A stretch of 64,000 nt of DNA from contig NZ_VZPP01000007.1 of the NCBI RefSeq assembly GCF_008801475.1, positions 1-64,000 on the forward strand. The letters are read 5' to 3'. The notes under the pieces are model-generated. The model saw nothing but the letters and a program-made list of their open reading frames with translations, was not told where the DNA came from and searched no databases. Position 1 is the first letter of the stretch. Every line of letters starts with the position of its first letter. Positions 1-9,147 of the stretch are shown piece by piece. A program made the position numbers and the translations under genes. Source of the DNA: Pseudomonas moorei (GTDB taxonomy: Bacteria; Pseudomonadota; Gammaproteobacteria; Pseudomonadales; Pseudomonadaceae).

Positions 1-160
1 TGCCCTCCGGTTGGCTTCGCGACGACCTACATGCAGCGTGTTCGACTGCGTCGAACGGCGCTGCGCGCCACTCCCCGGATGCACACCTCCACTCAGCCTC
101 CCGAAGGGGCGGGTGGATCAAGATCAAGAGCTGCAGGCGAGCTAACGCTCGGCCTGATGA
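1..160. other. Non-coding start of window, small hairpin
   Basis: I see no supportable gene here. A perfect inverted repeat lies at 40-56 (arms GTTCGAC and GTCGAAC, loop TGC). The open frames crossing the stretch have no family resemblance. It could be the edge of a repeated intergenic element or the 3' flank of a gene lying before the window. Confidence 0.4.
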
Positions 161-200
161 GTGGTGAAGAGCGGATGGGTGTACGCCGACTTGCTTTTCT

Positions 201-312
201 GTAGGAGCGAGCCTGCTCGCGATGAACGTCCGGGCAACGCGGGCATTCAGGCAGCCCGCGTCATCGTTGACGTCCATCGTCGGAACGCCGCCCGGAGCAG
301 GCTCGCTCCTAC
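201..312. repeat. REP doublet (REPIN-like)
   Basis: Two inverted copies of a REP-type sequence (gtaggagcgagc at the left, gctcgctcctac at the right) flank about 70 bases. The right half is nearly identical to the right half of the doublet at 3709-3825. It sits just past the 3' end of the Nudix gene, the usual REP position. Confidence 0.75.
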
Positions 313-319
313 GGGGGCG

Positions 320-1638
<1,319 letters not shown>

Positions 1639-1727
1639 GGGGTCCGCTCTGATTGTGGCTGTCCATGCAAAAAAAGCACTTCGATTGCAGCAATCTCCGT
1701 GCTCGGTCGGATCAAACAGCCAAGGGG

Positions 1728-2126
1728 TTAACTGGAGGCCTCGGCATCGGCTTCGGCGAAGGCTTCACGGGCGAGCCGGAAACTGTCGACGGCAGCGGGA
1801 ACACCGCAATATATGCCGACCTGAAGCAGAATTTCGCGTATTTGCTCACGACTCAAGCCGTTACGCAAGGCGCCGCGCACATGCAGCTTGAGTTCGTGCG
1901 GCCGGTTGAGGGCCGAGATCATCGCCAGGTTGATCATGCTGCGCTCCTTGAGCGACAGACCCTCGCGACCCCAGACGTGACCCCAGCAGTATTCGGTGAC
2001 CATTTCCTGCAGGGGGCGGGTGAAGTCGTCGGCGTTCTCGATGGAGCGATTGACATAGGCTTCGCCCAGCACCTTAGTGCGGATCTGCAAGCCTTTCTCG
2101 TACTTCTCGTACTTCTCGTTGTTCAT
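1728..2126 (-). CDS. Carboxymuconolactone decarboxylase-like protein
   Basis: About 132 residues, AhpD/CMD fold. Visible signatures are EYCWGHVWGREGLS, followed by an RSMINLAMISAL helix and a conserved VGIYCGVPAA segment near the C-terminus, as in PcaC-type 4-carboxymuconolactone decarboxylases. I chose the ATG at 2126 because GGAG lies 9 bases upstream; an ATG at 2141 would add five residues. In this operon, without protocatechuate genes, it need not act on carboxymuconolactone itself; a related decarboxylation or ring-opening step is as likely. The N-terminus carries a tandem YEK-YEK duplication from a short DNA repeat. Confidence 0.85.
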   Translation of the reverse strand: MNNEKYEKYEKGLQIRTKVLGEAYVNRSIENADDFTRPLQEMVTEYCWGHVWGREGLSLKERSMINLAMISALNRPHELKLHVRGALRNGLSREQIREILLQVGIYCGVPAAVDSFRLAREAFAEADAEASS

Positions 2127-2152
2127 TGCGATGATCTCCATGGATCAGTTGC

Positions 2153-2223
2153 CCCTGCAGGAGCCGGTTTGCCGGCGAAGCGCCCTCAAGAACGCTATCG
2201 CCAGCAGGCCGGGCTCCTGCAGG
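2153..2223. repeat. REP-type inverted repeat
   Basis: Inverted CCTGCAGGAGCC / GGCTCCTGCAGG ends separated by about 45 bases, within the spacer between the dehydrogenase and decarboxylase genes of the operon. Typical Pseudomonas intergenic REP pair. Confidence 0.7.
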
Positions 2224-2230
2224 TATTCAT

Positions 2231-3682
2231 TCAGAGCCCGCCCATCAGGGTGTACTTGAGTTCAAGGTAGTCCTCGATGCCGTACCTGGAGCCTTCGCGG
2301 CCCAGGCCTGAGGATTTTATTCCGCCAAAGGGCGCGACTTCGGTGGAAATCAGCCCTTCGTTGATCCCGACCATGCCGTACTCCAGCGCTTCGCTCATGC
2401 GCCAGGCGCGCCCCAGATCGCGGGTGTAGCAGTAGGCGGCGAGGCCGAATTCGGTGTCGTTGGCCATGTGCACGGCCTCGGCTTCGCTGTCGAAGCGGAA
2501 CACCGCCGCCAGCGGGCCGAAGGTTTCCTCCCTGGCGACTTTCATCTGCGGGGTGACGCCGGCCAGCACCGTTGGCTGGAAGAAACCGTTGCCCAGCGCA
2601 TGACGCTCGCCGCCGCACAGCAGGCGGGCGCCCTGGGCGAGTGCGTCCTGCACATGGTCTTCGACCTTGGCCACGGCGCGTTCATTGATCAACGGACCTT
2701 GAGTGATGCCCGCCTCGAAACCGCTGCCGACCTTGAGCTGCGATACCCGCTCGGCCAGCCGCGCGACAAAGGCGTCATGAATGCCGTCCTGCACCAGGAA
2801 ACGGTTGACGCAGACGCAGGTCTGCCCGGCGTTGCGGAACTTGGCAATCAGCGCGCCTTCCACGGCACGCTCCAGGTCGGCATCGTCGAAGACGATGAAC
2901 GGCGCGTTGCCGCCCAGTTCCAGCGAAACCTTCTTCAGCGTCGGCGCGCATTGCGCCATGAGCAATTTGCCGATCGCCGTGGAGCCGGTGAACGACAGTT
3001 TGCGCACCAGCGGGCTGGCGGTCAGTTCGCCACCGATGGCGATGGCGTCGCCGGTGATCACGTTGAAGATGCCCGCAGGAATGCCCGCCTGTTCGGCCAG
3101 CGCGGCCATGGCCAGGGCCGAGAACGGCGTTTCCGGCGCCGGCTTGACGATGCACGGGCAGCCAGCGGCCAGTGCCGGGCCGGCCTTGCGGGTGATCATC
3201 GCCGCCGGGAAGTTCCACGGCGTGATGGCCGCGACCACGCCAATCGGTTCTTTGCTGACGACGATGCGTGCATCGCCCTTGTGGCTGGGAATGGTGTCGC
3301 CATAGATGCGCTTGGCCTCTTCGGCGAACCACTCGATAAAACTGGCGGCGTAGAGGATTTCACCCTTGGCTTCGGCCAATGGCTTGCCTTGTTCGAGGGT
3401 GAGGATCTCGGCCAGGGCGTCGGCGTTCTCCAGCATCAGCGCGTGCCAGCGCTTGAGCGTGTTGCTGCGCTCCTTGGCGGTCAACCCGCGCCAGGCCGGC
3501 CAGGCTTTATTGGCGGCCTCGATGGCCAGGCGCGCATGCTCGGCGCCAAGGTTCGGCACCTGGCCGATGAGTTCACCGGTGGCCGGGTTGAAGATGTCCT
3601 GTTGCGTGCCGTCGGGTGCATCCAGCCATTGGCCGTTGATGTACGCCTGCTGGCGGAACAGTGATGAGGCTGCTGGGCTCAT
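2231..3682 (-). CDS. NAD(P)-dependent succinate-semialdehyde-type dehydrogenase
   Basis: 483-residue aldehyde dehydrogenase of the GabD type, oxidising a semialdehyde to the acid. Motifs: AITPWNFPAAMI in the cofactor domain, FTGSTAIGK, general base in LELGGNAPFIVFDDADL, catalytic cysteine in NAGQTCVCVNR, and a C-terminal PFGGIKSSGLGREGS. The ATG at 3682 has CTCAGGAG just upstream. An upstream in-frame extension to 3751 runs through REP sequence and is rejected. In the operon it may handle the end product of the pathway, feeding succinate to the TCA cycle; the true substrate is not proven by sequence. Confidence 0.9.
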   Translation of the reverse strand: MSPAASSLFRQQAYINGQWLDAPDGTQQDIFNPATGELIGQVPNLGAEHARLAIEAANKAWPAWRGLTAKERSNTLKRWHALMLENADALAEILTLEQGKPLAEAKGEILYAASFIEWFAEEAKRIYGDTIPSHKGDARIVVSKEPIGVVAAITPWNFPAAMITRKAGPALAAGCPCIVKPAPETPFSALAMAALAEQAGIPAGIFNVITGDAIAIGGELTASPLVRKLSFTGSTAIGKLLMAQCAPTLKKVSLELGGNAPFIVFDDADLERAVEGALIAKFRNAGQTCVCVNRFLVQDGIHDAFVARLAERVSQLKVGSGFEAGITQGPLINERAVAKVEDHVQDALAQGARLLCGGERHALGNGFFQPTVLAGVTPQMKVAREETFGPLAAVFRFDSEAEAVHMANDTEFGLAAYCYTRDLGRAWRMSEALEYGMVGINEGLISTEVAPFGGIKSSGLGREGSRYGIEDYLELKYTLMGGL

Positions 3683-3708
3683 GCCGGCTCCTGAGTAAAG
3701 TGGTGGAC

Positions 3709-3825
3709 CCTGTGGGAGCAAGCCAGCTCGCGAAAAAACCGAGAACGCCAAGGGCTGTCAGGCAGCACGCGTTATCGTTCACGACCATCGTCGAGCGCCG
3801 CCCGGAGCAGGCTCGCTCCTACAGG
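3709..3825. repeat. REP doublet (REPIN-like)
   Basis: Inverted REP halves (cctgtgggagc at left, gctcgctcctacagg at right) around a spacer closely matching that of the doublet at 201-312. It separates the flavin reductase from the dehydrogenase within the operon and may act as an RNA hairpin affecting expression of the two flanking genes. Confidence 0.75.
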
Positions 3826-3832
3826 GACTGTG

Positions 3833-4318
3833 TCAGGCCAGGGTGGGCAGTGGGCCCAGTTTGCCTTTGTGGTAGATCATCGGCGTCACCGGTTGCTCGG
3901 GCAGAATCAGGTTCTTCACCGCGCCGACGATGATGGCGTGATCGCCGCCGTCGTATTCGCGCCACAGTTCGCACTCGATGATCGCCGTGGCCTTGGCCAG
4001 CAGCGGGTTGCCGAGTTCGCTCAGGTGCCAGTCGATGCCTTTGGCCTTGTCCTTGCCTTTGCCGGCAAAGGCATAGGCTTCGGCGGTCTGGTCGGCGGAC
4101 AGCAGGTGAATCGCGAATTGCTTGCTGTCGCGCAGCACCGGGTAGGTGTCCGAAGCATAGTTGGGGCAGAACAGCACCAGGGCCGGATCAATCGACAACG
4201 CACTGAAGGCGCTGGCGGTGATGCCGACGATGCCGCCGTCGGGGTCCAGGGTGGTGACCACCGTGACGCCGGACGGAAACGAACTCATGACGTCTTTGTA
4301 AATGCCGGGCTCGATCAT
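3833..4318 (-). CDS. Flavin reductase family protein
   Basis: 161-residue flavin reductase (DIM6/NTAB, HpaC/RutF-like). It begins FKDVMSSFPSGVTVVTT-style after a short N-terminus, then GITASAFSALSIDPALVLFC, typical of the FMN-binding barrel. Such proteins reduce FMN or FAD with NAD(P)H for a separate flavin-dependent monooxygenase. A good AGGAG lies upstream of the ATG. It starts 12 bases after the aldehyde dehydrogenase stop. Notably, no monooxygenase component is present in this operon, so its partner must be encoded elsewhere. Confidence 0.9.
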   Translation of the reverse strand: MIEPGIYKDVMSSFPSGVTVVTTLDPDGGIVGITASAFSALSIDPALVLFCPNYASDTYPVLRDSKQFAIHLLSADQTAEAYAFAGKGKDKAKGIDWHLSELGNPLLAKATAIIECELWREYDGGDHAIIVGAVKNLILPEQPVTPMIYHKGKLGPLPTLA

Positions 4319-4330
4319 TTCTCTGGACTC

Positions 4331-5812
4331 CTAGCGCATCACGAATGGATCAGGCATTGGCGCCTGGGAAAGGTTGATCCACACCGTTTTCAGCTCGGTG
4401 TAGGCCAGCACCGAATCGATGCCGCTCTCGCGTCCATAGCCACTGTTCTTGAACCCGCCGATCGGCGCCATGGCCGAAACCGCGCGGTAGGTGTTGACCC
4501 AGATGATCCCCGAACGCACGTCACGGGCCAGGCGATGGGCACGGCCCAGGTCGCGGGTCCAGATGCCGGCGGCGAGGCCGAACTGCGAGTCGTTGGCGAT
4601 CGCCAGGGCTTCGGCTTCGTCCTTGAAACGGATGACGGAGGCCACCGGGCCAAAGACTTCTTCCTGCATGATCTTCATCGAGTTGCGGTCGCATTCGAAC
4701 AAGGTCGGCTCATAGAACCAGCCCTCGCCCAGATGCTGCGGACGCTTGCCGCCCAGGCGCAGGCGCGCGCCTTCGGCAATCGCATCGGCGACCAGGCCTT
4801 CAACCACCGCCAGTTGCTGGGCGGTGGCCATCGGGCCCATTTCGCTGCTGTCTTCCTGTGGGTTGCCGATGCGGATGCGCTGGGCGCGTTCCACCAGGCG
4901 ACCGACGAATTCGTCGTAGATTTCGTCCTGCACCAACAGGCGCGAACCCGATACGCAGCTCTGCCCGGAGGCGGCATAGATCCCGGCGATGGCGCCGTTG
5001 ATCGCGCTGTCGAGGTCGGCGTCGGCGAAAATGATGTTCGGTGATTTGCCGCCCAATTCCAGAGACAGCTTGGCGAAGTTCTCGGCGCTGCTGCGCACCA
5101 CATGTCGCGCCGTGGCCGCACCGCCGGTGAAGGCGATTTTGCGGACCAGCGGATGGCGGGTGAGGGCGGCACCGGTGCTTGGGCCGTAACCGGTGACGAC
5201 GTTGACCACGCCCGGCGGAATCCCGGCTTCCAGGGCCAAACGGGCCAGTTCGAGAATGGTCGCCGACGCGTGTTCGGACGGCTTGATCACGATGGTGTTG
5301 CCCGCCGCCAGCGCCGGGGCGAGCTTGATCGCGGTCAGGTACAGCGGGCTGTTCCACGGAATGATCGCGGCGACCACGCCCATGGCTTCGTGCACGGTGT
5401 AGGCAAACAGGTCTGGCTTGTCCAGCGGCAGGGTGCCGCCTTCGAGCTTGTCGGCCAGGCCTGCGGTGTAGTGGAAAAACTCCGGCAGATAGCCGACCTG
5501 ACCCCGGGTTTCGCGAATCAGCTTGCCGTTGTCGCGGCTTTCCAGCTGCGCCAGTTGTTCCTTGTTTTCGGCGATCAAGTCGCCCAGGCGCCGCAGCAGT
5601 TTGCCGCGCGCGGTGGCGGTCAGGCCACGCCAGGCCGGGCTGTCGAAAGCCGTCTGCGCAGCCTGCACGGCGCGCTCGACATCGGCTTCGTCGGCATCGG
5701 GCAGTTCGGCCCAGGGTTCGGCCAGGGCCGGGTTCAGGCTTTCGAAGGTCTTGCCGGACAGGGCATCGACCCATTCACCGCCGATGCACATCTGGAAGCG
5801 TGCGAGTGTCAT
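4331..5812 (-). CDS. Aldehyde dehydrogenase family protein
   Basis: 493-residue NAD(P)-dependent aldehyde dehydrogenase. Motifs include AIIPWNSPLYLTAIKLAPAL (cofactor loop), FTGGAATARHV, the general base in LELGGKSPNIIFADADL, and the catalytic cysteine in ASGQSCVSGSR. The C-terminus has the APIGGFKNSGYGRE motif. It overlaps the stop of the upstream alpha/beta hydrolase gene by 4 bases (ATGA), indicating translational coupling. Different from the second dehydrogenase in the operon, so two successive aldehydes may be oxidised. Substrate not determinable. Confidence 0.9.
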   Translation of the reverse strand: MTLARFQMCIGGEWVDALSGKTFESLNPALAEPWAELPDADEADVERAVQAAQTAFDSPAWRGLTATARGKLLRRLGDLIAENKEQLAQLESRDNGKLIRETRGQVGYLPEFFHYTAGLADKLEGGTLPLDKPDLFAYTVHEAMGVVAAIIPWNSPLYLTAIKLAPALAAGNTIVIKPSEHASATILELARLALEAGIPPGVVNVVTGYGPSTGAALTRHPLVRKIAFTGGAATARHVVRSSAENFAKLSLELGGKSPNIIFADADLDSAINGAIAGIYAASGQSCVSGSRLLVQDEIYDEFVGRLVERAQRIRIGNPQEDSSEMGPMATAQQLAVVEGLVADAIAEGARLRLGGKRPQHLGEGWFYEPTLFECDRNSMKIMQEEVFGPVASVIRFKDEAEALAIANDSQFGLAAGIWTRDLGRAHRLARDVRSGIIWVNTYRAVSAMAPIGGFKNSGYGRESGIDSVLAYTELKTVWINLSQAPMPDPFVMR

Positions 5813-6642
5813 GCAACGATCCCCTTTATATGGTTTTGTCGGGAGTGCGCTTTATCGAGAAATTCCAGCAACAGCTGGTTGACCAGGCGCGGCGATTCTA
5901 CGGGCATCATATGCCGCTGTTCGGCGAGGACGGCAACGGTCGCGCCGGGAATGCGTTCGGCCAGTTGCCGGGCCATCTCCGGGGTCGAGCCGGGGTCCAG
6001 TTCGCCGGTGGCGATCAGGGTCGGCACCTGGATGCCGGGCAGATCATCGGCGCGGTACATGTCCTGGGTCGCGAACAATTCATAGGTGGTCAGGTAACCC
6101 TGGGGGTCGTTGCCTGCCAGTGTCTGGCGAATCGCGGCGATCTGCGCCGGATTGGCCGCCTGGTATTCGCGGCTGAACCAGCGCGACAACGCCGCTTCGG
6201 CGTTGGCGTCCGGTCCATGCTCGGCGGCCTGGCTGGTGCGGGCGATCACACCGGCGCGCTGTTCGGCGCTGCGGTTGAACACGCTGTTGAGCACCACCAG
6301 GCTTTGCAAGCGTTGCGGGTAATGCAGGGCGAAGGCCCGCGCCACCAGCCCGCCCATGGAGAAACCGATCACCGCCGCCTTGGGCAGTTGCAGGTGATCG
6401 AGCAGCTCCAGCAACTGGTCGGCATAGCCGAGCAGGGGCGTGCCGCTTTCCGGGCGCGGACTGGCGCCATGACCGAGCATGTCGTAGGCGATAACCCGGT
6501 ACTGGGAGGCCAGGCCAACGATCTGGCCGCCCCACATTTCTTTATTCAGGCCCACGCCGTGGATCAAGACCACGGGCTGGCCTTGGCCGGTCGCCAGGTA
6601 ACTGGTTCCAGCCGGGGTGGTTTCAGCGGTGAGCCGAATCAT
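5809..6642 (-). CDS. Alpha/beta hydrolase
   Basis: 277-residue alpha/beta-fold hydrolase. Oxyanion region VVLIHGVGLNKEMW near residue 25, nucleophile elbow GFSMGG with S95, acid in TGELDPGSTPEM and a late histidine in AEQRHMMPVESP complete a Ser-Asp-His triad. It resembles enol-lactone hydrolase, meta-cleavage hydrolase or RutD-like enzymes. AGGAG lies seven bases before the chosen ATG at 6642; an upstream ATG at 6657 is in frame but lacks such a site. Probably cleaves an ester, lactone or carbamate in the pathway encoded by the operon. Confidence 0.88.
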   Translation of the reverse strand: MIRLTAETTPAGTSYLATGQGQPVVLIHGVGLNKEMWGGQIVGLASQYRVIAYDMLGHGASPRPESGTPLLGYADQLLELLDHLQLPKAAVIGFSMGGLVARAFALHYPQRLQSLVVLNSVFNRSAEQRAGVIARTSQAAEHGPDANAEAALSRWFSREYQAANPAQIAAIRQTLAGNDPQGYLTTYELFATQDMYRADDLPGIQVPTLIATGELDPGSTPEMARQLAERIPGATVAVLAEQRHMMPVESPRLVNQLLLEFLDKAHSRQNHIKGIVA

Positions 6643-6686
6643 GGAGCGCTCCTGCATACCTTCTTGTTGTCGTTATGCCGGCCGTC

Positions 6687-7277
6687 TTACTGGGCTTTCT
6701 CGGCCGCCAGTTCTTCAAGATCGATGTAGCGGTTGCCGATGCGTGGGTGCAGGCGGCCGCCATCGGCGCAACCCAGGACCACGACTATTTCGTCGGCACG
6801 CGGTGCGTCTTCGATCTTCATTTCCAGGGTGATGTAGTGCGAACGCAGGCCTTCATCGTCCTTGTGCATCATCGGGATCTGGATCGAGGTGCCCGGGCCG
6901 CCGCGTTTGTTGGTGAAGCTCAGGTAGCTCTTGGCTTTCACGGCTTCGCGGTAATGGTTGCCGAAGCGCAGGGTGTGGATCACGGCCGAGGCGTGCTCGA
7001 TTTCGCCGTCGGCGCCGACCACGGCCGCCTTGCCGTAGGCTTCGATCTTCTCGGCACCGCCGATCAGGCCCACCAGGCGTTCAACCATCATGGCGCCGAG
7101 GTCGGAGCAGTTGGCGCGGATCTGTGGTTTCAGGTCTTCGACAAAGCCGTTGCCCACCCAAGGGTTTTTCATCACCACGGCCAGCCCGACCATGGTCACA
7201 GGCGTATCGCTGGCCTTGCCGCCTTCGATAAAGGTTTCTTCGATGTAGCTGACGATCTTGCGGATTTCGAAACTCAT
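6687..7277 (-). CDS. DUF1185 (amino acid synthesis) family protein
   Basis: 196 residues, soluble, no signal peptide. It matches my memory of the DUF1185 'amino acid synthesis' family: SFEIRKIVSYIEETFIEGG start, NPWVGNGFVEDL, AAVVGADGEIEHASAVIHT and RGGPGTSIQIP. The biochemical role of the family is not established as far as I know; members recur beside hydrolase, aldehyde dehydrogenase and flavin-dependent oxygenase genes. GGAG six bases upstream supports the ATG at 7277. It is the first gene of the operon, downstream of the palindrome at 7319-7330. Confidence 0.75.
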   Translation of the reverse strand: MSFEIRKIVSYIEETFIEGGKASDTPVTMVGLAVVMKNPWVGNGFVEDLKPQIRANCSDLGAMMVERLVGLIGGAEKIEAYGKAAVVGADGEIEHASAVIHTLRFGNHYREAVKAKSYLSFTNKRGGPGTSIQIPMMHKDDEGLRSHYITLEMKIEDAPRADEIVVVLGCADGGRLHPRIGNRYIDLEELAAEKAQ

Positions 7278-7318
7278 GAGCGGCTCCATTTCAGAGTGAA
7301 AAAGTGTCTGTGCGTCTG

Positions 7319-7330
7319 ATGGTATACCAT
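7319..7330. promoter_or_regulatory. Perfect 12-bp palindrome, candidate GntR operator
   Basis: ATGGTATACCAT is a perfect palindrome 42-53 bases upstream of the DUF1185 start codon, the first gene of the minus-strand operon. A TNGTATACNA-like core is typical of operators of FCD-type GntR regulators, and such a regulator is encoded in the same operon (886-1638). Position fits repression by covering the promoter. Inference, no binding data. Confidence 0.6.
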
Positions 7331-7510
7331 AATACCGTTAGTGCAAGACCCTGAATCGAGTTTCTGGTCGGAAGGTGCGCAAACCCGCGAGCCATTGATC
7401 GGATGGCGGTGTTGAATAGTTGAAAAGGGGAACTGCCGAGCGCCGGACATGCCTTTACCGTAGGGATCCAGCCAATCGGGCTCGACAAGGCATACAGGCA
7501 AGGTGCGCAA

Positions 7511-8242
7511 TTGAACGCTCAGCGGTTTTACGTGGGCTGCGCCGGCTGGAGTCTGGGCCGCGAGCATCTTTTGGCGTTTCCCACCCAGGGCACGCACTTG
7601 CAACGCTATGCAGCGATTCTGGGCAGCGTTGAAATCAACAGCTCGTTTTATCGCCCTCATCGTCGGCAAACCTATGCTCGCTGGGCTGATTCGGTGCCAG
7701 CCGACTTTCGCTTTTGCGTGAAGATGCCGAAGCTGATTTCCCACGTCCGGCGTTTGCAACACTGCGAGCAGGAGCTCGATGACTTTCTGGGCCAATGCTT
7801 GGGGCTGGGCGATCGTCTGGGTTGCCTGTTGCTGCAACTGCCGCCGTCACTGGCGTTTGCAGAGCCGCTTGCCGATGCATTTTTTGTCGCTTTGAGGCAG
7901 CGGTTTTTCGGGGAGGTGGTATTGGAACCGCGTCATGAATCCTGGACCGATGCCGAGCCACTGCTGGTGCGCCATCGCATTGCCCAGGCGGTGGTGGATC
8001 CGTCGCGTATCAGCACCGATTCAACGCCGCGAGGGTGGCAGGGGGTCAAGTACTGGCGGTTGCATGGTTCGCCACGCATTTACTACAGCGCCTATGAGCA
8101 ACATTGGCTTGAAAACCTCGCTCACACGTTTAAGGCCACCGCCGAGGGGCAAGCCACCTGGTGCATGTTTGACAATACCGCCAGCGGCGCTGCGCTGGGC
8201 AATGCCTTGACGCTGGCGGCGTCTTTACACGGCGAAGCCTGA
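7511..8242 (+). CDS. DUF72 family protein (YecE-like)
   Basis: 243-residue TIM-barrel-like DUF72 protein of unknown function. Family signatures: VGCAGWSLGREHLLAFP at the N-terminus, VEINSSFYRPHRRQTYARWA, FRFCVKMPKLISH, LGCLLLQLPPSLAF and the C-terminal WCMFDNTASGAALGNAL. Start is probably the TTG at 7511, preceded by AAGGTG at 7500-7505; no in-frame ATG gives a complete N-terminal motif. Transcribed divergently from the catabolic operon and convergent with the hemerythrin gene. Confidence 0.85.
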   Translation: MNAQRFYVGCAGWSLGREHLLAFPTQGTHLQRYAAILGSVEINSSFYRPHRRQTYARWADSVPADFRFCVKMPKLISHVRRLQHCEQELDDFLGQCLGLGDRLGCLLLQLPPSLAFAEPLADAFFVALRQRFFGEVVLEPRHESWTDAEPLLVRHRIAQAVVDPSRISTDSTPRGWQGVKYWRLHGSPRIYYSAYEQHWLENLAHTFKATAEGQATWCMFDNTASGAALGNALTLAASLHGEA

Positions 8243-8275
8243 GCGCGGCGTCGAATGAGCCCGCGCTCAGGCTTC
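8234..8275. terminator. Bidirectional terminator-like hairpin
   Basis: A perfect 15-bp inverted repeat (arms 8234-8248 and 8261-8275, GAAGCCTGAGCGCGG) lies between convergent genes and includes the DUF72 stop codon. No long T-tract follows on either side, so it may stabilise RNA ends rather than terminate alone. Confidence 0.65.
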
Positions 8276-8295
8276 AAGGTCGTGCCGGTCAGGAA

Positions 8296-8769
8296 TCAGG
8301 CCGCCATGCCGTCGCCCAGTGACTTCTTGTAAGAAGCCTTCATCGCCTCCATTTGTGCCCCCAGTTCGTCCAGTTGCGCTTTGCCCAACAGCTTTTTGGC
8401 CTGAGGAAACATCTCCGTTTCTTCCTCTTCGATGTGATGCTCAAGCAACTCCTTGACCACCTTGGCGCGCCCGGAAAATTCCACACTGGCCGGGTCGGTG
8501 GCCTTCAGGTCAGGCAGCACCAGGGAGTCGACCGTGCGGTGCTCTTCCTTGGCCTCGTAGTACATTTTTTCCTGTTCTTTACCGCCGGCTTTTTTGTAGG
8601 CCGGGTAGAGAATTTCTTCTTCAAGCTTGGTGTGGAGGGTGATCTCCATTTCCAGTTTGCCAATCAACTCGGCGCGTTTTTTTACCGCGCGCTCGGTTGA
8701 GTCGTTCAGCTGGGTCAGGATGGCTTTTACTCGTTCATGGTCGGCTTTCAGAATGTCGATGGCGTTCAT
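8296..8769 (-). CDS. Hemerythrin HHE domain protein
   Basis: 157-residue four-helix hemerythrin-like protein binding a non-heme diiron centre. Histidine/glutamate ligands appear in ILKADHERVK, ITLHTKLEEEILYP, EAKEEHRTVDSLVLPDL and LLEHHIEEEETEMFPQ. No signal peptide, so cytoplasmic. HHE proteins have been linked to oxygen, NO or iron handling; the exact role here is unknown. Short Lys/Glu-rich C-terminal tail. Monocistronic by position. Confidence 0.9.
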   Translation of the reverse strand: MNAIDILKADHERVKAILTQLNDSTERAVKKRAELIGKLEMEITLHTKLEEEILYPAYKKAGGKEQEKMYYEAKEEHRTVDSLVLPDLKATDPASVEFSGRAKVVKELLEHHIEEEETEMFPQAKKLLGKAQLDELGAQMEAMKASYKKSLGDGMAA

Positions 8770-9147
8770 GGTTCAGCCTCTGCTGTCACGGGAAGTCAGG
8801 ACCGGTCGTTGCCGGCAATCTCTGTGGTTGCCCCAGGACAGGAGCATCAGCTGTGCCAATTTGCTCGCGCCGCAACGGCCTCTGATATCAATGACTTGGC
8901 GGGGGCAGTGGCGCAAAGCCTCATGCAGCTTGCCCGAGCGCTGTCGTGCCGGCATTGCAAATCGCGGGCAGCGGCACAGGCGCGAAGGGGGTGGCCCAGC
9001 ACCCGGCACTGCCACCGGTCCATGGCCCGGGAAAACTGATGGAATTTTCCGTGGCCGGTCAAATCTCCTGTTCAACGAGCAGCGTTTCGTTTGATCGCCA
9101 CCTGATGTCAGGGGCAGACGACATGCACTGCCCAGGAGAATGACCTC
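8770..9147. other. Intergenic divergent promoter region
   Basis: 378 bases between the divergent hemerythrin and diiron-oxidase-like genes. I see no gene, REP pair or convincing motif. AGGAGAATGACCTC precedes the downstream ATG at 9148. Presumably holds the promoters of both genes. Confidence 0.5.

Noticed and set aside
3683..3751. 23-residue N-terminal extension of the succinate-semialdehyde-type dehydrogenase
   Set aside because: The extension is encoded by REP sequence and lacks a ribosome site, whereas CTCAGGAG precedes the internal ATG at 3682.
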